Assembly (NCBI GenBank): GCA_008828725.1
Contig: MEHQ01004022.1
Location: forward strand, 627,207-691,206
Source of the DNA: Saccharina japonica
Taxonomy: Eukaryota; Sar; Phaeophyceae; Laminariales; Laminariaceae
DNA: 64,000 nt
Reading direction: 5' to 3'
Shown here: in pieces, positions 21,561 through 45,700 of the stretch
Layout of the letters: each line of letters begins with the position of its first letter
Position numbering within the stretch: position 1 is the first letter of the stretch
Translations under genes and position numbers: made by a program
Notes under the pieces: generated by a model
Told to the model about the DNA's origin: nothing
The model's database searches: none
The model's input: the letters and a program-made list of their open reading frames with translations, nothing else

Positions 21561-24500
21561 AGGGTAGGTCTTGCCTGTCGTTATGGCATTGCATTGTCTG
21601 CTCTGCTTACTGCACTGAGCGTAGTATCCTCTGTGTCGTAGTTTTTGGACCACAGAACTGTACCTTTTTAGGATGATGAATCGGCACGGACACTGGGTGT
21701 GCTGGATGTCGACGGGTAGGAAGGAAGGTTTAATGGGAAGAACACACACACACATTGTCCAATGTTCTCGTTCGGGTTGCTTGCCTTCCCGGGGGGGGGT
21801 AGGGAGAAGGAGGAGGGCGAGGAGGGGGAGGGGGAGGGGGTGCGATAGTGATTGCCGATGGGAGAAGGGGAAGGGTGGGGGAACGGCTGAAGGGAGGCGT
21901 TAATTCTATTTTATCTTTGTTATTGCGGAATTATGGTCATGTCACAGTGTTTGACATCGCTTTGAGGTTTCAACTGCAGGTTCAACGGGGCGCTGGCTGC
22001 CTCGCCCCCGCGGCGGTACCGGGGACAGATCGGAGGCGAACCCCTCCCTTAGCAATGCCTCAGGCGAAAACGAACGACACGCTAAAAAACCGATAGGGCC
22101 GCCGGCGGCAAGAGGAGGAGCGTATCGTCAAGTTATTTTTTTCAAGACATCGCGCTGGCTGCTATACAGCTGGCTGCCATATAGCTGGCTACTCTATAGC
22201 CCAGTGGTTATGATATAGTACACGACGCCTAATAATAGTAAGCAAACGAGCACTAGGCTGAAATTAGTATGGCAATAATTAATTCGTGAGGGAGTCGTTA
22301 TATCGAAGTTAGTGCAGGAAGCATCCGTTCTTCAAAAAGAAATCCAGCCTGGACCAGATTTCTTGCTTCTTGCTGTTATGGGAGACTATACGTAGTACTC
22401 AGGAGCCATCACATACGCAAAAACCTCCATCTTTTGTCCTGATTACTATGTTCCCCCGTGATAAGTGTTCCGTACTGTTGTAGCTGACCACTATATATAT
22501 AGCTCAGTGGTTTTGGTGTCCAGCTGGCTACTAGACTAGTTCAGTGATGTTGGTGTATTATAGCCGATTACTACTAGATTACTGTGCCTCAGTGGCTATG
22601 GTGTACAGTACCCGATCCCCAATAAGAAACAGGGGGCAAAAATAACACACAAGCTGGATTTCTTATTCGAGAATGGATGCGTTCTTTTGATTAGAATGCT
22701 CCGGAATTTCAGCTCAAAATGGCAAGAGCTTAACGACTCCCGAGTTTCTTATTGTCCTGTATTTACCTGATACCTTTTTTATTTGCTCGTTTTCTTGATA
22801 GGTGTCCCCTGCTGCCTGAAAAAACTGTATATGTAACAAAGCCACAATCGGGTTTGCATCCTCCCATCGCCTGTCGGCGCTGACTGCTATTGTAGCTCAG
22901 TGGCTATTATGCTGTGTACAAGGGACTTCGCCGGCGGCCTGGGTGGCCGCCGGCCCCCCCGTTGGGTGATGCCCACAATGTTAGCAGCGAGCGTATGTGC
23001 GAAGCGGAGTTCAGACTTAATCCCAAGAGTTGAGAGGCTTCTATACACGCTAGCCATACGGATAATGAGAGTGACTTACGTCCTGATTTGTCGTGAGGAA
23101 CGATCTTCGGCCAAGTACCCGACACGCATATACACTTGATTTACTAAAAATAGTCTGACCCTCAGCTGTCTCGCTCGGTATATTCTCCCACCTCACAGTC
23201 TTCCTCAGCCCGTGTACTCGTCAAGAAGCAAAGGTGGAATGTCGATCTTGCAACGCGCAAGACCACCCATGCGGCTACGCAAAAGGATTCAGGGCGTTAT
23301 ATATATACCATGCCTCAACATCCCCAGTAAAATAAGCTGTGGGGGTGTGGTCTCAATCCTAAGCACCGATCGTATACTTGTCGGTTCAAGCCTCTTGTTG
23401 TCGCCCAAAACAAAACAGAACACAAAAAAAACTGCCATGGTCATGACAACAAAAATAAAGTGGCATGTTTCTGGCGGGGGCTGTGATTCCTGTCGTAGAA
23501 CGGATGCCCGCACGGAGCCCCCACAACGACGCGCGGGCAAAGCAGCCGTCGCGCCCTGGCGATACGTATGAGGTTGGAGAGCACCTACCCGGAAAAAAAA
23601 ACATTAAAAACCGCTGAGCACGAGTCACAAAAATAAGGCGCCAAAACCCTGAGAGGGCAGCAATTTCGCGGAAGTTTCGTCTCCGATGCCACGCACGGAA
23701 CGCGTGCCGGCCGAAGCGGGTGGACCCGCGACGCCAGAGCCTGTGCACACGGGGCTGTGGGGTTTTCTCCCGGCAAAGAAACCGCGCAGAAAAAGGCGGC
23801 CGTCGGGGCGGCGGGAATTTTCCGCGAATCCAATGAGCGCTAAAACGTCTACTATCGTAGGTATAATTATATTTATCTAACATGGTCGTCGGCCGCCCGT
23901 GTAGGAGTACAGTATGGGCCCGCTAAAACAAGAAACGTCTCATTTGAGAAAACCTTAGAACCTCAACAGTGTTGCGACACCGTCCTTGTGACCAACCTGT
24001 TGAATGTAGGTTATTGTATAGGATTTAGTGTGGGGCTCGCCGCTGGGCCCGAATTCTTGATCCATTTTTTCTTGGTAAATAGCGCCCCCTCCCCCCCCAA
24101 AGGGAGATAAGATAAGGTTTTTGTTACGAAGCCATATCATGCTATTTCTTGTTCGTGGGCGTATTATACTGTATTTGTCGGGCTGTCACGGGCGGCTGAC
24201 CCGCCTCCTGCTATATATGTATAGTGTTGATAGCAGTGAGGATTGAACGTTGTCTGCATGCGGAGCTGCCTTCTACCTGATATGCTGGAAGTATTATTAT
24301 TGGCGGCTTATTCATATAGAGCTGCTTCGTAGAGAGAAGAAGTTCGTGCTCGCAGTTTTTTTTTATGATCGCCATGATATCGATTGAATCGCTCGCGTTC
24401 ACCGTGAAAAACCCTTGTCACACTTTTCTCTCTATCGCGCTGGATGCATACAATACAAACACATACAAGGTATACTTGTAGCATGCGATGCCCGCTGGAT

Positions 24501-25074
24501 ACTACGCAAGAAAACCTATACATACTTCGTATGTAGTTGTCACAATATTTGTGTGTGTATGTGTGTATATAAGCTCTTACGACTGACTGCCTGTTTGCCG
24601 TGTAATGTTACTATTAATAGCATAATGTTCCCGTGTTTCGCTATCCGCCAATCAATGTGCAGCATGAGCGTCAACATTGATCACCTTAGAAAAAAAAATC
24701 CCAGAAAGGAGAAGAAGAAGAAGAGGACCAGGAGAGATTCTTGCCGCGTTAAGTTGTGCTTGCTTTTATGGCCCCTTGTAGCCTCTCTGCTCGTACCTTT
24801 CTTCGAAGTTTACATATATACAGGGCGGGACACACGTGTATGTATGTATGTACATGTACCACCCAGAATAATACACAAAACATGAAGAAGGAGGGGCAAG
24901 CTGGAGTCCAGCAGACTGAATCTATCGCTCGAAGGAGGATGTGGATGGATGACAGATCGGATGGAGAGATTTGACCGCTTTTCTTCCTGTACTATGTTTG
25001 ACGCAATCTGTGCACGATACGAATATAACTATAAAATTCAACATTGGTTGACTGAATCGGGGGTACGAGGGTAA
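21561..25074. other. Intergenic region, no convincing gene
   Basis: Besides the weak exon candidate at 21980, there are several TAGCTCAGTGG-type tRNA-like A-box words between 22190 and 22910, without matching B-boxes. There are also A/T-rich stretches and short frames without recognisable products. Confidence 0.5.
21980..22096 (+). other. Possible small terminal exon, unassigned
   Basis: A GC-rich island follows a plausible acceptor (CAACTGCAG ending at 21979) and stays open in phase 0 to a TAG at 22094-22096, giving about 38 residues (VQRGAGCLAPAAVPGTDRRR and onward). Base composition contrasts with the AT/pyrimidine-rich flanks. It could be a terminal exon, even of the channel gene 8 kb upstream, but nothing in the translation is recognisable. 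A chance open frame is equally likely. Confidence 0.18.
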
Positions 25075-25280
25075 TCGTTTTATTTTTATTTTTTTCCATG
25101 CCACATTTACTATCTTCGGCCTTCTTTTCTCTCTCCTTCCTATTATAGTCGTAACTCAGGTCCGGGGTCACAAGTAGACTCTTTTCTCCCCCCCCCCCCC
25201 CCTGCGGTACGTGCCGTGCGTTTTTACCGCGAGAAGGTTTCAGCGCTTTCTTCCCTCGTCGGCTGTCGGTTTATATAGTT
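25075..25280 (-). mobile_element. SINE-like element, reverse copy
   Basis: The T-rich end TTTTATTTTTATTTTTTTCC is followed by the shared body (GTCGTAACTCAGGTCCGGGG, a C-run, and CGCGAGAAGGTTTCAGCGCT). Confidence 0.6.
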
Positions 25281-25644
25281 AGATTCGTACCCGGTATAAT
25301 ATCGTACACAGCCAGTGTGTGTCAACCATTTTATTGAATAAGAGGTGAGCCATTTTCACCTGAGAAATGTGGATGGAAAACCGGAGCGCTGCTGTGCTGC
25401 CCATGACGTGGGGGTGGAAACTGTTGACGAGGAGTATAGGGCGTGCCAAAAGGGTTTGCCAAGGCAGAGAGGCGGGTGTATGTAGGAGGAGCCTTCAAAG
25501 AAGGGAACGTGGGATATTTGTTTGTTTAGAGGGGTGGAAGAGAGACTGCTACTACGACTGCGTGCGGTACTAGAAGATGTGTGATTAAAAGTCGAAATGG
25601 AACATGTACAACACATATCGGAGGGTAAAATAAATAAATAATAG

Positions 25645-25798
25645 TGGATGGATGGATGGATGGATGGATGGATGGATGGATGGATGGATGGATGGATGGA
25701 TGGATGGATGGATGGATGGATGGATGGATGGATGGATGGAATGGATGGATGGATGGATGGGTGGATGGATGGATGGATGGATGGATGGATAATGGATG
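25645..25798 (+). repeat. (GGAT)n tetranucleotide microsatellite
   Basis: About 38 near-perfect ATGG/GGAT repeats. The open frames in several phases are artefacts. Nothing gene-like is seen between 25281 and 28000. Trinucleotide tracts of TAC/TAG occur at 26640-26850 and 27030-27085, and a G-run lies near 26860-26900. Confidence 0.97.
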
Positions 25799-27046
25799 GA
25801 CGAATCGGTGTGCGTGTGTTCTGCACTCCGCAACTATTAATAACTGTGTTCAGTATGACGTCGGAATTTATTATTTTCCTGTAAATATGACAGCTTGTTT
25901 GTGTCTTATTCTGGGCGTTCTGCTTTTACTACGGCAACGTGGCAATACAACAACGCAGCAATGAATGCCTGCAAGTTCAGCCCTAGAAATGGCGGCGAAT
26001 AGACAGATAGATGCCGTGTACCACCACCACCACCACATTTGTATTGCACTTTCGCACAAAATTACTCCGCACTCTATTTCCAAGCAATTTGTCCCCAAAA
26101 GAACGGGCGTGCCGCTCAACATGGGACAACACTACACATTGAAAATTGTCGGATGGCAAGCATAATCATAATATGGGTTAGTTATACCTGAACAGCAAGC
26201 AGCGTACTCGTACTCGTACCTGGCTTCATTATTATGATGCGGCGTGTTATTCCCTCGAAAAGCATGACGCCATCATTAAAAAAAGGTGTATATTGCAACA
26301 GCTGGCTTTTAACTTGAAGCCCGGTCAATGTTTTGTCCAAGGGTTGAAGCGGGGTGTTCTGCTTGGTTGTGGCATCTAGGGCACAAGGAGAACAAAGCTG
26401 GAAAGCTGGCTCTCTCCCTGTCATGCGCAGAAACAAAAGCACGGGGGCGGGGGTTAGGCTTATACTTCGTATGTATGTTCACATGTGCCACGCACACAAA
26501 CGAGAGGAAGCATTGAACCTTATTGGTAGGCTATTTATTGAGATTGAGAGTGATATTCAGATTGGGAGGAGATTGACTACGTAATTGTTATCGTTTGTAT
26601 GTACGTCGGATAATAGTGCACTTGCAATGATATACCTGATATGCTTAGCGTTATACTATAATAATAATAGTATTATACTATTAATAGTACTTTGTACTGC
26701 ATTTTGCTACTACTACTATACTACTACACTACTACTCGTACCACTACTGGTTGTACTATTACTACTACTACTACTATTACTACTGCCGTACTATGCTACT
26801 ACTATTAATACCACAGTAGTACTATACTGCTACTACTATTGCTACTACTAGACACGCCGGGTGGGGGGGGGGGGGTCGGGGGGAGGGCGGGGGGGGGTGA
26901 ACGCACCGAGCAGAAGGCAGAAGAGGGGCGGTACAGTAGTACATTAACAGTAGTAGTACTGATTTAGTACCACTATTAATCGTACTACAGTACCACGCAC
27001 TCATAGATATACCACTATTAATACTACTGTTGTATACCGGTACTGG

Positions 27047-27085
<39 letters not shown>

Positions 27086-28233
27086 GACCACTACTGTAAC
27101 TACTACGACCACGACAATATGGACGACGACAAAACAACTAACTGCTGTGCTGGACAGCTGCTCATTGTTGTTGTTGTTGTTGCGCTCTTCAGCTCTTTCT
27201 TCGTTCAATTATCGGGGGGGGGGGCTCATCAGAACCATAGCATTGCATAAGGAGCACTGCTCGCTCTTTAGTAAGTCCTACTCTGTCTACTACGTCTACG
27301 ACACGAAATAAAGTACTACAAAGACGACGACAACTAACTCGTACACTCCGTGTTGTTGTGCTGTTTGGTGTCGTCGCTCTCCAGCTCTCTTGTTCGTGGG
27401 ACATCATCACAAGATACCCTAAGATATCGCAAGATATCGCAAGATATCGTAAGATATCGTCGTACGAGTACGAGGTACAATAAATACCCAACGGCTGGTA
27501 TCCAACAAACTCGAAGAACCACACGTAGATACAACAACAGCAGTTACAGCACTAACAATACAACGTGGCAGCGCAGCAGGCCGTGAACAGCAGGCCAGCC
27601 AGCAGCATGCAGCAGGCCAGAGGCCAGAGGCCCAGAGGCCAGAGGATGCCTCATCAAGATGTATCATCAAGATGTATACCGGTACCTGGTACCAGTATAT
27701 CGGTATCACACCACGTATGATATCCAGCAGCATGATATATACGTACGTGGACTGCTCTACGTACGTAAAATATCCATAATATCCATTCAAACGAGTATGG
27801 TATGGCATCGATGGTCTCCACGTATACAATACTGCACTAAAAATCTACGTTTTCGTTCCGGATAATTAAATCAAATTCCTAAAGAATTCAAATTGTTCCT
27901 GAAACAAATTCCGTCTGGTGTTCTGTGTCATCGCAAAAAAATGAATCTTAATTAAAAAAAAACGCGAAAAAAAAACAGAAAATAATGTTGATCCGATCTC
28001 TACGACTCTTTTTGCTGTCTTTCTGTGGTCGTGCCTGGTGATGGTTGAGATACCCTACCGCCGCGTATCATATCATTGCACAGCAGGACCAAGCACCAAG
28101 CACCAGCACCAGCAACCAGCACCAGCTAGCAGCAGGAGGAGCAGCAGGAGAGGCACACTGCAACCCGAAACATCAACACTTGCTTGCCTGCCCCCTCTCC
28201 TTCTTCCAGCGGCTGTGTGCTCTCGCTGACACG

Positions 28234-38690
<10,457 letters not shown>

Positions 38691-41690
38691 CGAAAGGAAA
38701 CCTCTCGTAGTGTTCCTGGTGGTTGTCGTTGTGCTTGGTCGAACGGAACGTTCTCGTAATTTTCCCGGTGGTGGTGTTGGTGGTGGTGGTGGTGTTTTGT
38801 TTTTGTTTGTTTGCTGCGAGCCGTTGGTAACCGTTTAGACCAGGCGGAGAACGTACTTTTGGTCTGAGCGTGTTGTTTTGGTACGACGAGGGTATTGTTT
38901 GGTGCAAACGTACTCGGTACGAACGACCCCTTTTGAGATGTAGCGCTATATGGTGCGAACGTGCTCTTTCCCATATATGGGGCAGATAATGATCTACCGT
39001 ACGTAGATCATCTAGATCCTGACCTCCCGTACATAGTTGATATAAGATGTTGTGCAGCACCTACCTGTACGAGTACAGATCTACCCCCACGAAATCAGTG
39101 TGTGCTACGTGGGTCATGCAGATTGTACGGCTCCCACCCGGCTACATGATGAGCTAGATCATACAGATCGGCGATATATCTGTGCCCATAACGATCTAGA
39201 TCATTACGTGAGGGTCAATGATCTGTTCGTTCGATGTTGTGTACTTGTTTTGCGCAAACGTACTGGTTACGTAAACAAAAGGGTGGACCGCCCGGCGTTG
39301 TAGGTGGAACGCATTTCCCGTGCCATGGTCGTCGATAAAAAAAATGGGTAAAAAGTGTCTGTTTTGTTTCTGTTTCGTTGACAAAAAGGGAGGGGGGGAG
39401 AGAGAGAGAGAGAAAGGAGAGAATGAGGGGAGAGGGAGGGAGTAGCGGAGAGAGAGAGGGGGGAGAGGAGAGGTACTGGGGGGGGCGGAGAGCGGAGAGG
39501 AGTATAGGGATGGAGGGTGATACTCGCATATTCATACGGCTAAGCATGGCCCGTAGTCGTATGACCCAATGAGACCCTCGCATTCCCTTCAATGCCGGGA
39601 CGGGGCACGGCAGCGTCCAGGTTTCACCGGGGAGTTAGCGGCAATACATAATGAGGGCGACAGGGGAGAGAGAGAGAGAGAGGGAGGTAAACCCTACCCG
39701 CCACCGAAAAGGTTGCCCCGGGAAATGGTGGTAGTGGTAGTGGTGAGTGGCTTGGCTGGTAGTCCATGATTTGATTTTGAAGTGAACGCCGTTCGTTCGC
39801 TTCGTGTTTTTCCCCCTCCCCCCCCCCTCCCCGAGAATTGCGCTTTACGCGTACACAACTGTTGTGCGATTTTTGAACCAAGTCGGTGTGCGTCGGGTCT
39901 AGGTAGGCGGAAAAAAAAAAAAAAAACGCCGGTACATAAGGATCGCGAGGATGCTGTCGGGCCTATAGCTCTCGAGTTCGTAAAAAAAAAAGAAAAAAGG
40001 GCCTAACCCTTTTTTAGTGCTGCACTGCACATAAACATATTTTGACTCTAATTCCAAGTAAAAGTGGTCAGCCAAACCGACTGCATCCTTGACGGGGGAT
40101 AAGAGCGCCCTCGTGTAACATAATTCGACCATACATACGCCCACGCGGCAATAAGTCCCCCCTCTGTTAGTATTTGGAGTGGGTGGTGGTGGTGTGGGTG
40201 GGCTGGAAGGAGGGAGGGGGCGCTGGTGGTGGGGGGGAAGGGTACTCATAGCTGGCATGGACGTATCCGTGTGACCATGATGACCCCTCGCACCCGACAT
40301 GTCGGAGAAAGGAACGCGTCGGAATGGGGGGGGGGAGGCTAGGCTTATTTGGCCCAGTCTCTTTCCGGTGCGCGCGTAGCAAAACTAGTGTTTGTCGAGT
40401 ACGTTGCGAAGGCGAAGTAAGCAGTTGTGCGTATCAAGCACGTTTGCGTTTGTGAAGGGTATAGCAACGGTGCGCAACGTGTCTTCTAAGCCTATTGCGA
40501 TGCTGCAAATTGTGTTTTACTTTTCCGTGTTCAACGATGGTATATTAAAGTGGTCTTAAGAAACAAGCAGTTTTATTTCAAGTCATACATAAAACAAATA
40601 TATATTTTATTTCATTTCAATGCATGCATTTTGTTTTTTTTGCGTTAGTTATAGTTGGTGTTGGTGTTGTAACGTTTTATTAGGGGCGTCGGTTTAGTCG
40701 GTGTCCGGATGCTCTTTTATCTCGTGCGGATTAGGTGAAAAGCCTTGCAGCAGGCTCTCGAGAAACCGTCACTACTTGTGCTACTACTTATTATTACAGC
40801 GGATCTGTGGCGGACTGGTCGACCTTAAGGAGGGGCAAGCTCTAGACATTCCGCCACCTCCCCTGCTCCCATAGCGGGGACTGGCGAGCGCTGTCTTACA
40901 GCTACCGCAAAAAAAAACGGCTACGTACTGGTGCAGAAAGACGGGTAGTGCCGTCTTGCAGGGAGACTCTTTGATCGGCTTCGTCCCTCTTTGGCTGCAG
41001 GATTTCGTTTTTTTTTCTGGTCATCCATCGCATGGTTGGTTTTTATCTTGCTTCGTTCCTTTGGATACAGGGGGTTAGGCTTTTTTCTTTTTGTCGTTTT
41101 TGGGGCTTTCGTTCCTTTTAAGTCCAAGGATTTTATGGTTTTTGTTTTTCGTTTTCGTCTTGGTTTCGTTCCTTCGGCTCTCATCCTCATGATCGAGATA
41201 CTACTCGTATATAATAATACATTATTTGGCGTGTGTTTATTTCTTTTATTTCTTTTTTTCTGGCCTTATGCACCCGCCCCCCGTCCTTGCGATTCGCGCG
41301 ATCGTTTTTCGGGGAGATACACTATGTACCATATCCGCCACAAACACTGCATAATAGAGGGCCAATATCGCTTCACAATCGGTGTGTTTTTGGCAGATTT
41401 GGCTGGACAGATTGGTTGCGCGGGCACGAAGAAAATACGGTACAGGCAGTACTGCTGTAATCGGTTTTTACCGGCCCTCCAAAATACAAAACTGGGATGA
41501 TTCTGGCCCGGGATACTTTCCGTTTTTGATGAGGCTTTACATGAACTTCACTTTTTTTGTTGACGGAAGATGGACTGGACAGATTGGATACGATACGTAC
41601 GTAATCACTGAGATAATTGCGGTTGGGCGTAAACACTTGGGGATCGTTTTTTTTGCGTTTTCTTCTGTGTTCTATGCCATGGCTGATCAT
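38691..41690. other. Intergenic, repeats only
   Basis: It holds a degenerate reversed GATC-rich element (about 38985-39215), a GA-rich tract (39380-39530), and two copies of the GTACTCAT dispersed family (39535-39640, 40240-40340). No supported gene is seen. The T/G-rich open frames near 41000-41780 have no recognisable product. Confidence 0.5.
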
Positions 41691-42150
41691 GAGGAAGTGG
41701 TGGTCCCGGCTCGAGTCTTCTCCAAAATATGCTATGATAGTATACCGGTTTTGTTTGACGCGTCAAGGTGTCTCTTCTGACCTTAATATGCTAATTATAG
41801 TATGGGAGGGCGGTCAGTCAAGGAGTCAAACCGGTATTATTGCTTGACACGTCAACATTTGACCCTACTATACTAGTTTTAGTATAGGGGGCGGTCAGTC
41901 AAGCGGTCAAACCACGATCTCGACGATCCGAGACCGGTCTTGTTTCGACACGCCAAGGTCTCGTTTGACCCTATTATACAGGTTTCAGTATAGGGCGGTC
42001 AGTCGAGCGGTCAAACCGCAAGCTCGATGCCGTCAAACCGGTCTTGTTTGTGACACGTCTATGCCTCTTTTTGTCCTTAATATACTAGTTTTAGTGTGGG
42101 AGGGAGGAGTGTGGGAGGGAAGGCAGGCAAGGGGGGCAAACCGCGGTCTG
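41690..42150 (+). repeat. Degenerate tandem repeat, unit about 100 bp, four copies
   Basis: The unit contains GACACGTCAA, TTTGACCCTA, TATACTAGTTTTAGTATAGG and CGGTCAGTCAAG-CGGTCAAACC. No coding. Confidence 0.8.
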
Positions 42151-42544
42151 TGCGATGGTTAGCGTAACAATTGCTCATGACCGCGCAAGCAGTGTCGTGG
42201 GTGTCTCGCCTGCCCTTGCAAAAATACCTGTCAAGATAAGAGTCTTGGGGTGGGGACGCGATGCACAGAGAGGGGGGTACACAAATAGTTCTCTTAAATT
42301 TGGTCGATATTATGGTTTTCCTCGTACATTGTTTGCCACAAGGTCCCGTCGTGTCGCAAAGTAGGTTACATAAGCTATTGCCTCGAGGATACGTAAGTAG
42401 GGAGAGAAGAGTCCCTTTCGCAACCATGGAACGCTACGTATGGACGTACCTAGCAGTCTACCGGTATTATATTTCGCGTAGTTTCGGATCGCCCACATTT
42501 TGTTTTTGTATTTTGTGTTCGTGGATTGTTCCCGAGAGTTGATC

Positions 42545-42740
42545 GTTCAGTAGCTGTGTGCGGTATCTATATACTGGGGTATCCGGGTACCAAACCTGCG
42601 GGTATATACCCGAGTACCACAATCTGTGGGGTACTCAGGTACCAAACTTGGTTGTTTTGGTCTGTACCCGAGTACCCTAGAGTATACGTACTCGGGTAGT
42701 AGGTACTCGGGTAGATACTCGGGTACGCCTAGGGTATAGA
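42545..42740 (+). repeat. CGGGTAC-rich repeats
   Basis: Repeated TACTCGGGTA/TACCCGAGTA words in both orientations. Related blocks lie at 60890-61080 and 61640-61800. Confidence 0.75.
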
Positions 42741-42899
42741 CATCCTTCTAAACACACCCAAGCCACCCTTGGGAGTTTTTCTGCGGGCAAAAAGTGCTCG
42801 TACTCGATCCGGTCAACATCAACCGCATCAATCATCGTGGTCGTTCGCCAGGGTGTGACAGAAGAAACATGTCTACGAGAGGCTTAAAATATGATGCCG

Positions 42900-43215
42900 T
42901 TAGGGTATAGGGACGGGAGGGGGGGGAGGGGGGGGGGGGGGGCGAGGGGGGGGGGGGCGTGTACTTCATTTTCATGCATGACCGTAGCCGTATGACCATA
43001 GTGTACTCATGTCAAGCATGGCCGTAGAGGTATGACCATAGACCCTCGCACCCCTACAATGCCGGGATGGAGCACGTCGGGTTTTCACCGACCAGACATA
43101 CATACATACGTCGCTTGCACCAAGCGTGAAGCGCCGTGAGGTGTTGGGCGAGTGGCATAAAGGGTGAGCTGCATCCTACGGAGGATCGCTTTCGGCGAGG
43201 GCTTAGGGGGGTGGT
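42900..43215 (+). repeat. G-run plus GTACTCAT dispersed repeat copy
   Basis: A G-rich run at 42916-42958 precedes two tandem starts of the dispersed family, including CGTATGACCATAGACCCTCG and GTCGGGTTTTCACC. No gene is seen from 43216 to 43968. Confidence 0.7.
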
Positions 43216-43968
43216 ATAGATGTTCCCGTAATATTTCCTGAATATTCTACGTACCAACTATCACCAGAGTCCAGGGGGTGCTGTTTTGTTGTTTCATTTT
43301 TTGCGATTTTTGTCGCCGGCGTTACTGATGACCTTGGCGGTTTTTTTTTTTTTTTTTATGTTCACCTGTTGTAGGGTTGAGCGAGGTGATGATGTAGAGT
43401 TCTTCTATATATGATATAGCGTATTTTTTTCGGCGTTTTTGTTGTTGTGTGATTTTAGATACTACGTATTACATGGCGGGTATACCCATATAATATCGTA
43501 CGCGGTGAAGCAAGTTGAGTGGTACGGTGTGCAGAAGAGGTTGATAGCTGCTGTCTGCCGCGGTTCTGCGTTGCCTGCTGCTGTTCTAGTGGCTTATGCC
43601 TGCTGTTCTAGCGGGTTATGGACTCGGGGGTTAAGTGATGTTATTTTTCATGTAGCAGTGGTCTGGTTTTGACACTGTTATTTTTTTTTGTACTTGATAA
43701 GGAAGGCGCCACACGCGCGCGCAGCGTGTGTAGTATAACCAAAAGCATGGTCCATTTACTTTGTGGAAGGAATTATATAATATATTCAGGTGCATGACAA
43801 CAACAGCAGGATATTGTAACAGCGACACATCAGCAGCAGTGTTGGTGTTGATAGGAGGAAAATGTCCGCCACCATTATTTTCCAGCTGCTTCTTGACTGG
43901 GTGGGGTAATCTACAATTCCCCAGATTACTAAAATACTGTACACCTCTACACATAATCGATTTCTTCT

Positions 43969-44385
43969 TTATGATCTAGACCTTTCAGGGAATATTTATT
44001 CCTGATCTGTATGATCTGTATGATCTGCATGATCTGTATGATCTGTATGATGTGTGTGATGTTTATGATCTGTATGATCTGTATGATCTGTAGGATCTAG
44101 CTCATGTTGCCGGGTGGGAGCCGTACAACTTGCATGATTTAGTATTACGAGGGAACTTAGTAATCAGGACTCATCAGATACATAAAAAACTATACCAGGT
44201 ATAATACAGTGTTTTTGCTAGGCGAATTTGGTCCTGATTACTACGTTCCACCGTAATACAAGTTTCCGAGTTAGATCTGTACCATACAGATCCTACACAG
44301 CATTCCATTAAGGCAGAGGTTAAGATCTAGATGATCTATAGATGATCTAGATCGTGATCTATCGCGAGGTGTGACATATCGTGAA
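43969..44385 (+). mobile_element. GATC-rich element, copy 3, split by a mariner-like MITE (44145-44256)
   Basis: The outer element has an expanded TGATCTGTATGATC stretch, CTCATGTTGCCGGGTGGGAG and the right end TCTATCGCGAGGTGTGACAT. The insert begins TTACGAGGGAACTTAGTAAT and ends GATTACTACGTTCCACCGTA, then A, with TA on both sides (44143-44144 and 44257-44258). The insertion order is therefore clear. Confidence 0.8.
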
Positions 44386-45197
44386 GGAGTTATTATAACC
44401 TATATCATGATCTGTCCCGAGGTGTGACATATTGTGAAGGAGTCATTCCCCTCTCGGGAACGCAGGGATGTCGGTGCTGGGTTCTCACTGTTATACAGCG
44501 CTACCAGTTCAATCCATGCTGCCTCTCATCTCGACGGCACCCCGAGGCCATGTTCGGCAGGGAGGGGTAGTGGTTACTGCTCTGACGCTTCCTACGATAG
44601 GGGTACTACTTTTTCGGCCCAAATATTTCTGGCTGGCGGAGCAACTACCCGGTATCCCATTAGAGCCGGACACTATTTGTCGTTACAACCTAGGTTATGA
44701 GATTAGTGTTCATCGGGTTAAGCCTACACGTTTCCTCCAAGTCCGTCCTGACTGAGGCATGGTGAGGCATGGAGCTTCTCAAGTCAGGAGCTAGCTCCCA
44801 AAAAAGTTGGTGCTACTCGTACCTCTATCGTTGCACGTATCCGCGTGCGCTCCACCCTTGCGAGTTCATTCCATGCTGTAGCATCTCACCCCCAGGGCAA
44901 CCCAAGGCCAAACGCGGCAAGGGAACACGGCAAGCAGCAGTCAGTGCATAGACAGCGTCCCCTATCCCCTTTGACACCCGTTCGTACGGCACGAGCACGA
45001 GTGCCGATTATTGTCAGAAGCGCGACGTCACGTATTCTAGCAACCCTGAATAAAACCTACCCAAGCAAACTCTCGTTTCCTTTATATATACCTGGTAGGT
45101 ACGTATGCCGTATGGCACTCCGTTGCAAGCGGGGCTCTTCACAGGTCATTACCCCAACCCACGAATTCTGTCAGGAAGGTTTCGAAATTTCACGTGT

Positions 45198-45700
45198 CGG
45201 GTTGGGTCGGGTCGGGTCGGGTCGGGTCGGGTCGGGTCGGGTCAGATCGGAGGGTCGGGTCGGGTCCGGTCGGGTCGGGTTGGGCCAGGTCGTGGGGTCT
45301 GGCCGTTCCGGGTGGGACCGGTTCGGGGTTAGTCGGATCGGGTAGGGTCTGGTATGGTCTCGTCGGGTCGGGTTCGGTGGTCGGGTCGGGTCGGGTCGGG
45401 TCGGACGGGTCGGGTCGGGTCGGGTCCGGGTCGGGTCGGGTCGGGTCGGATCGGGCCGGGTCGGGTCAGGAGGTATTCGATTTATCAAAGGTTGAGTCGG
45501 GTCGGGTCGGGTCGGGTCGGGTCGGGTCGGATCGGGTCGGGTCGGGTCGGGTTGGGTCGGGTCGGGTAGGTCGGGTCGGGTCGGATCGAATCGGGTCGAG
45601 TCGGGTCGGATCGGGTCGGGTCGGGTCGGGTTGGGTCGGGTCGGGTAGGTCGGGTCGGGTCGGGATCGCGGTTCGGGTCAGGAGGTCTTGAAGTTCTCAC
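45198..45700 (+). repeat. CGGGT pentanucleotide array
   Basis: About 100 degenerate GGGTC units. Shorter blocks of the same word, in either orientation, lie at 48595-48780, 49655-49685, 52600-52785 and 59640-59815. The preceding 44386-45197 shows no gene. Confidence 0.95.

Noticed and set aside
41382..41847. 132-residue open frame with aromatic-rich sequence
   Set aside because: No recognisable domain, overlapping equally long frames on both strands, and it ends in a tandem repeat.
45105..45700. Gly/Arg/Val-rich and Pro/Thr/Asp-rich open frames
   Set aside because: CGGGT pentanucleotide array; open in several frames simply because the repeat lacks stops.
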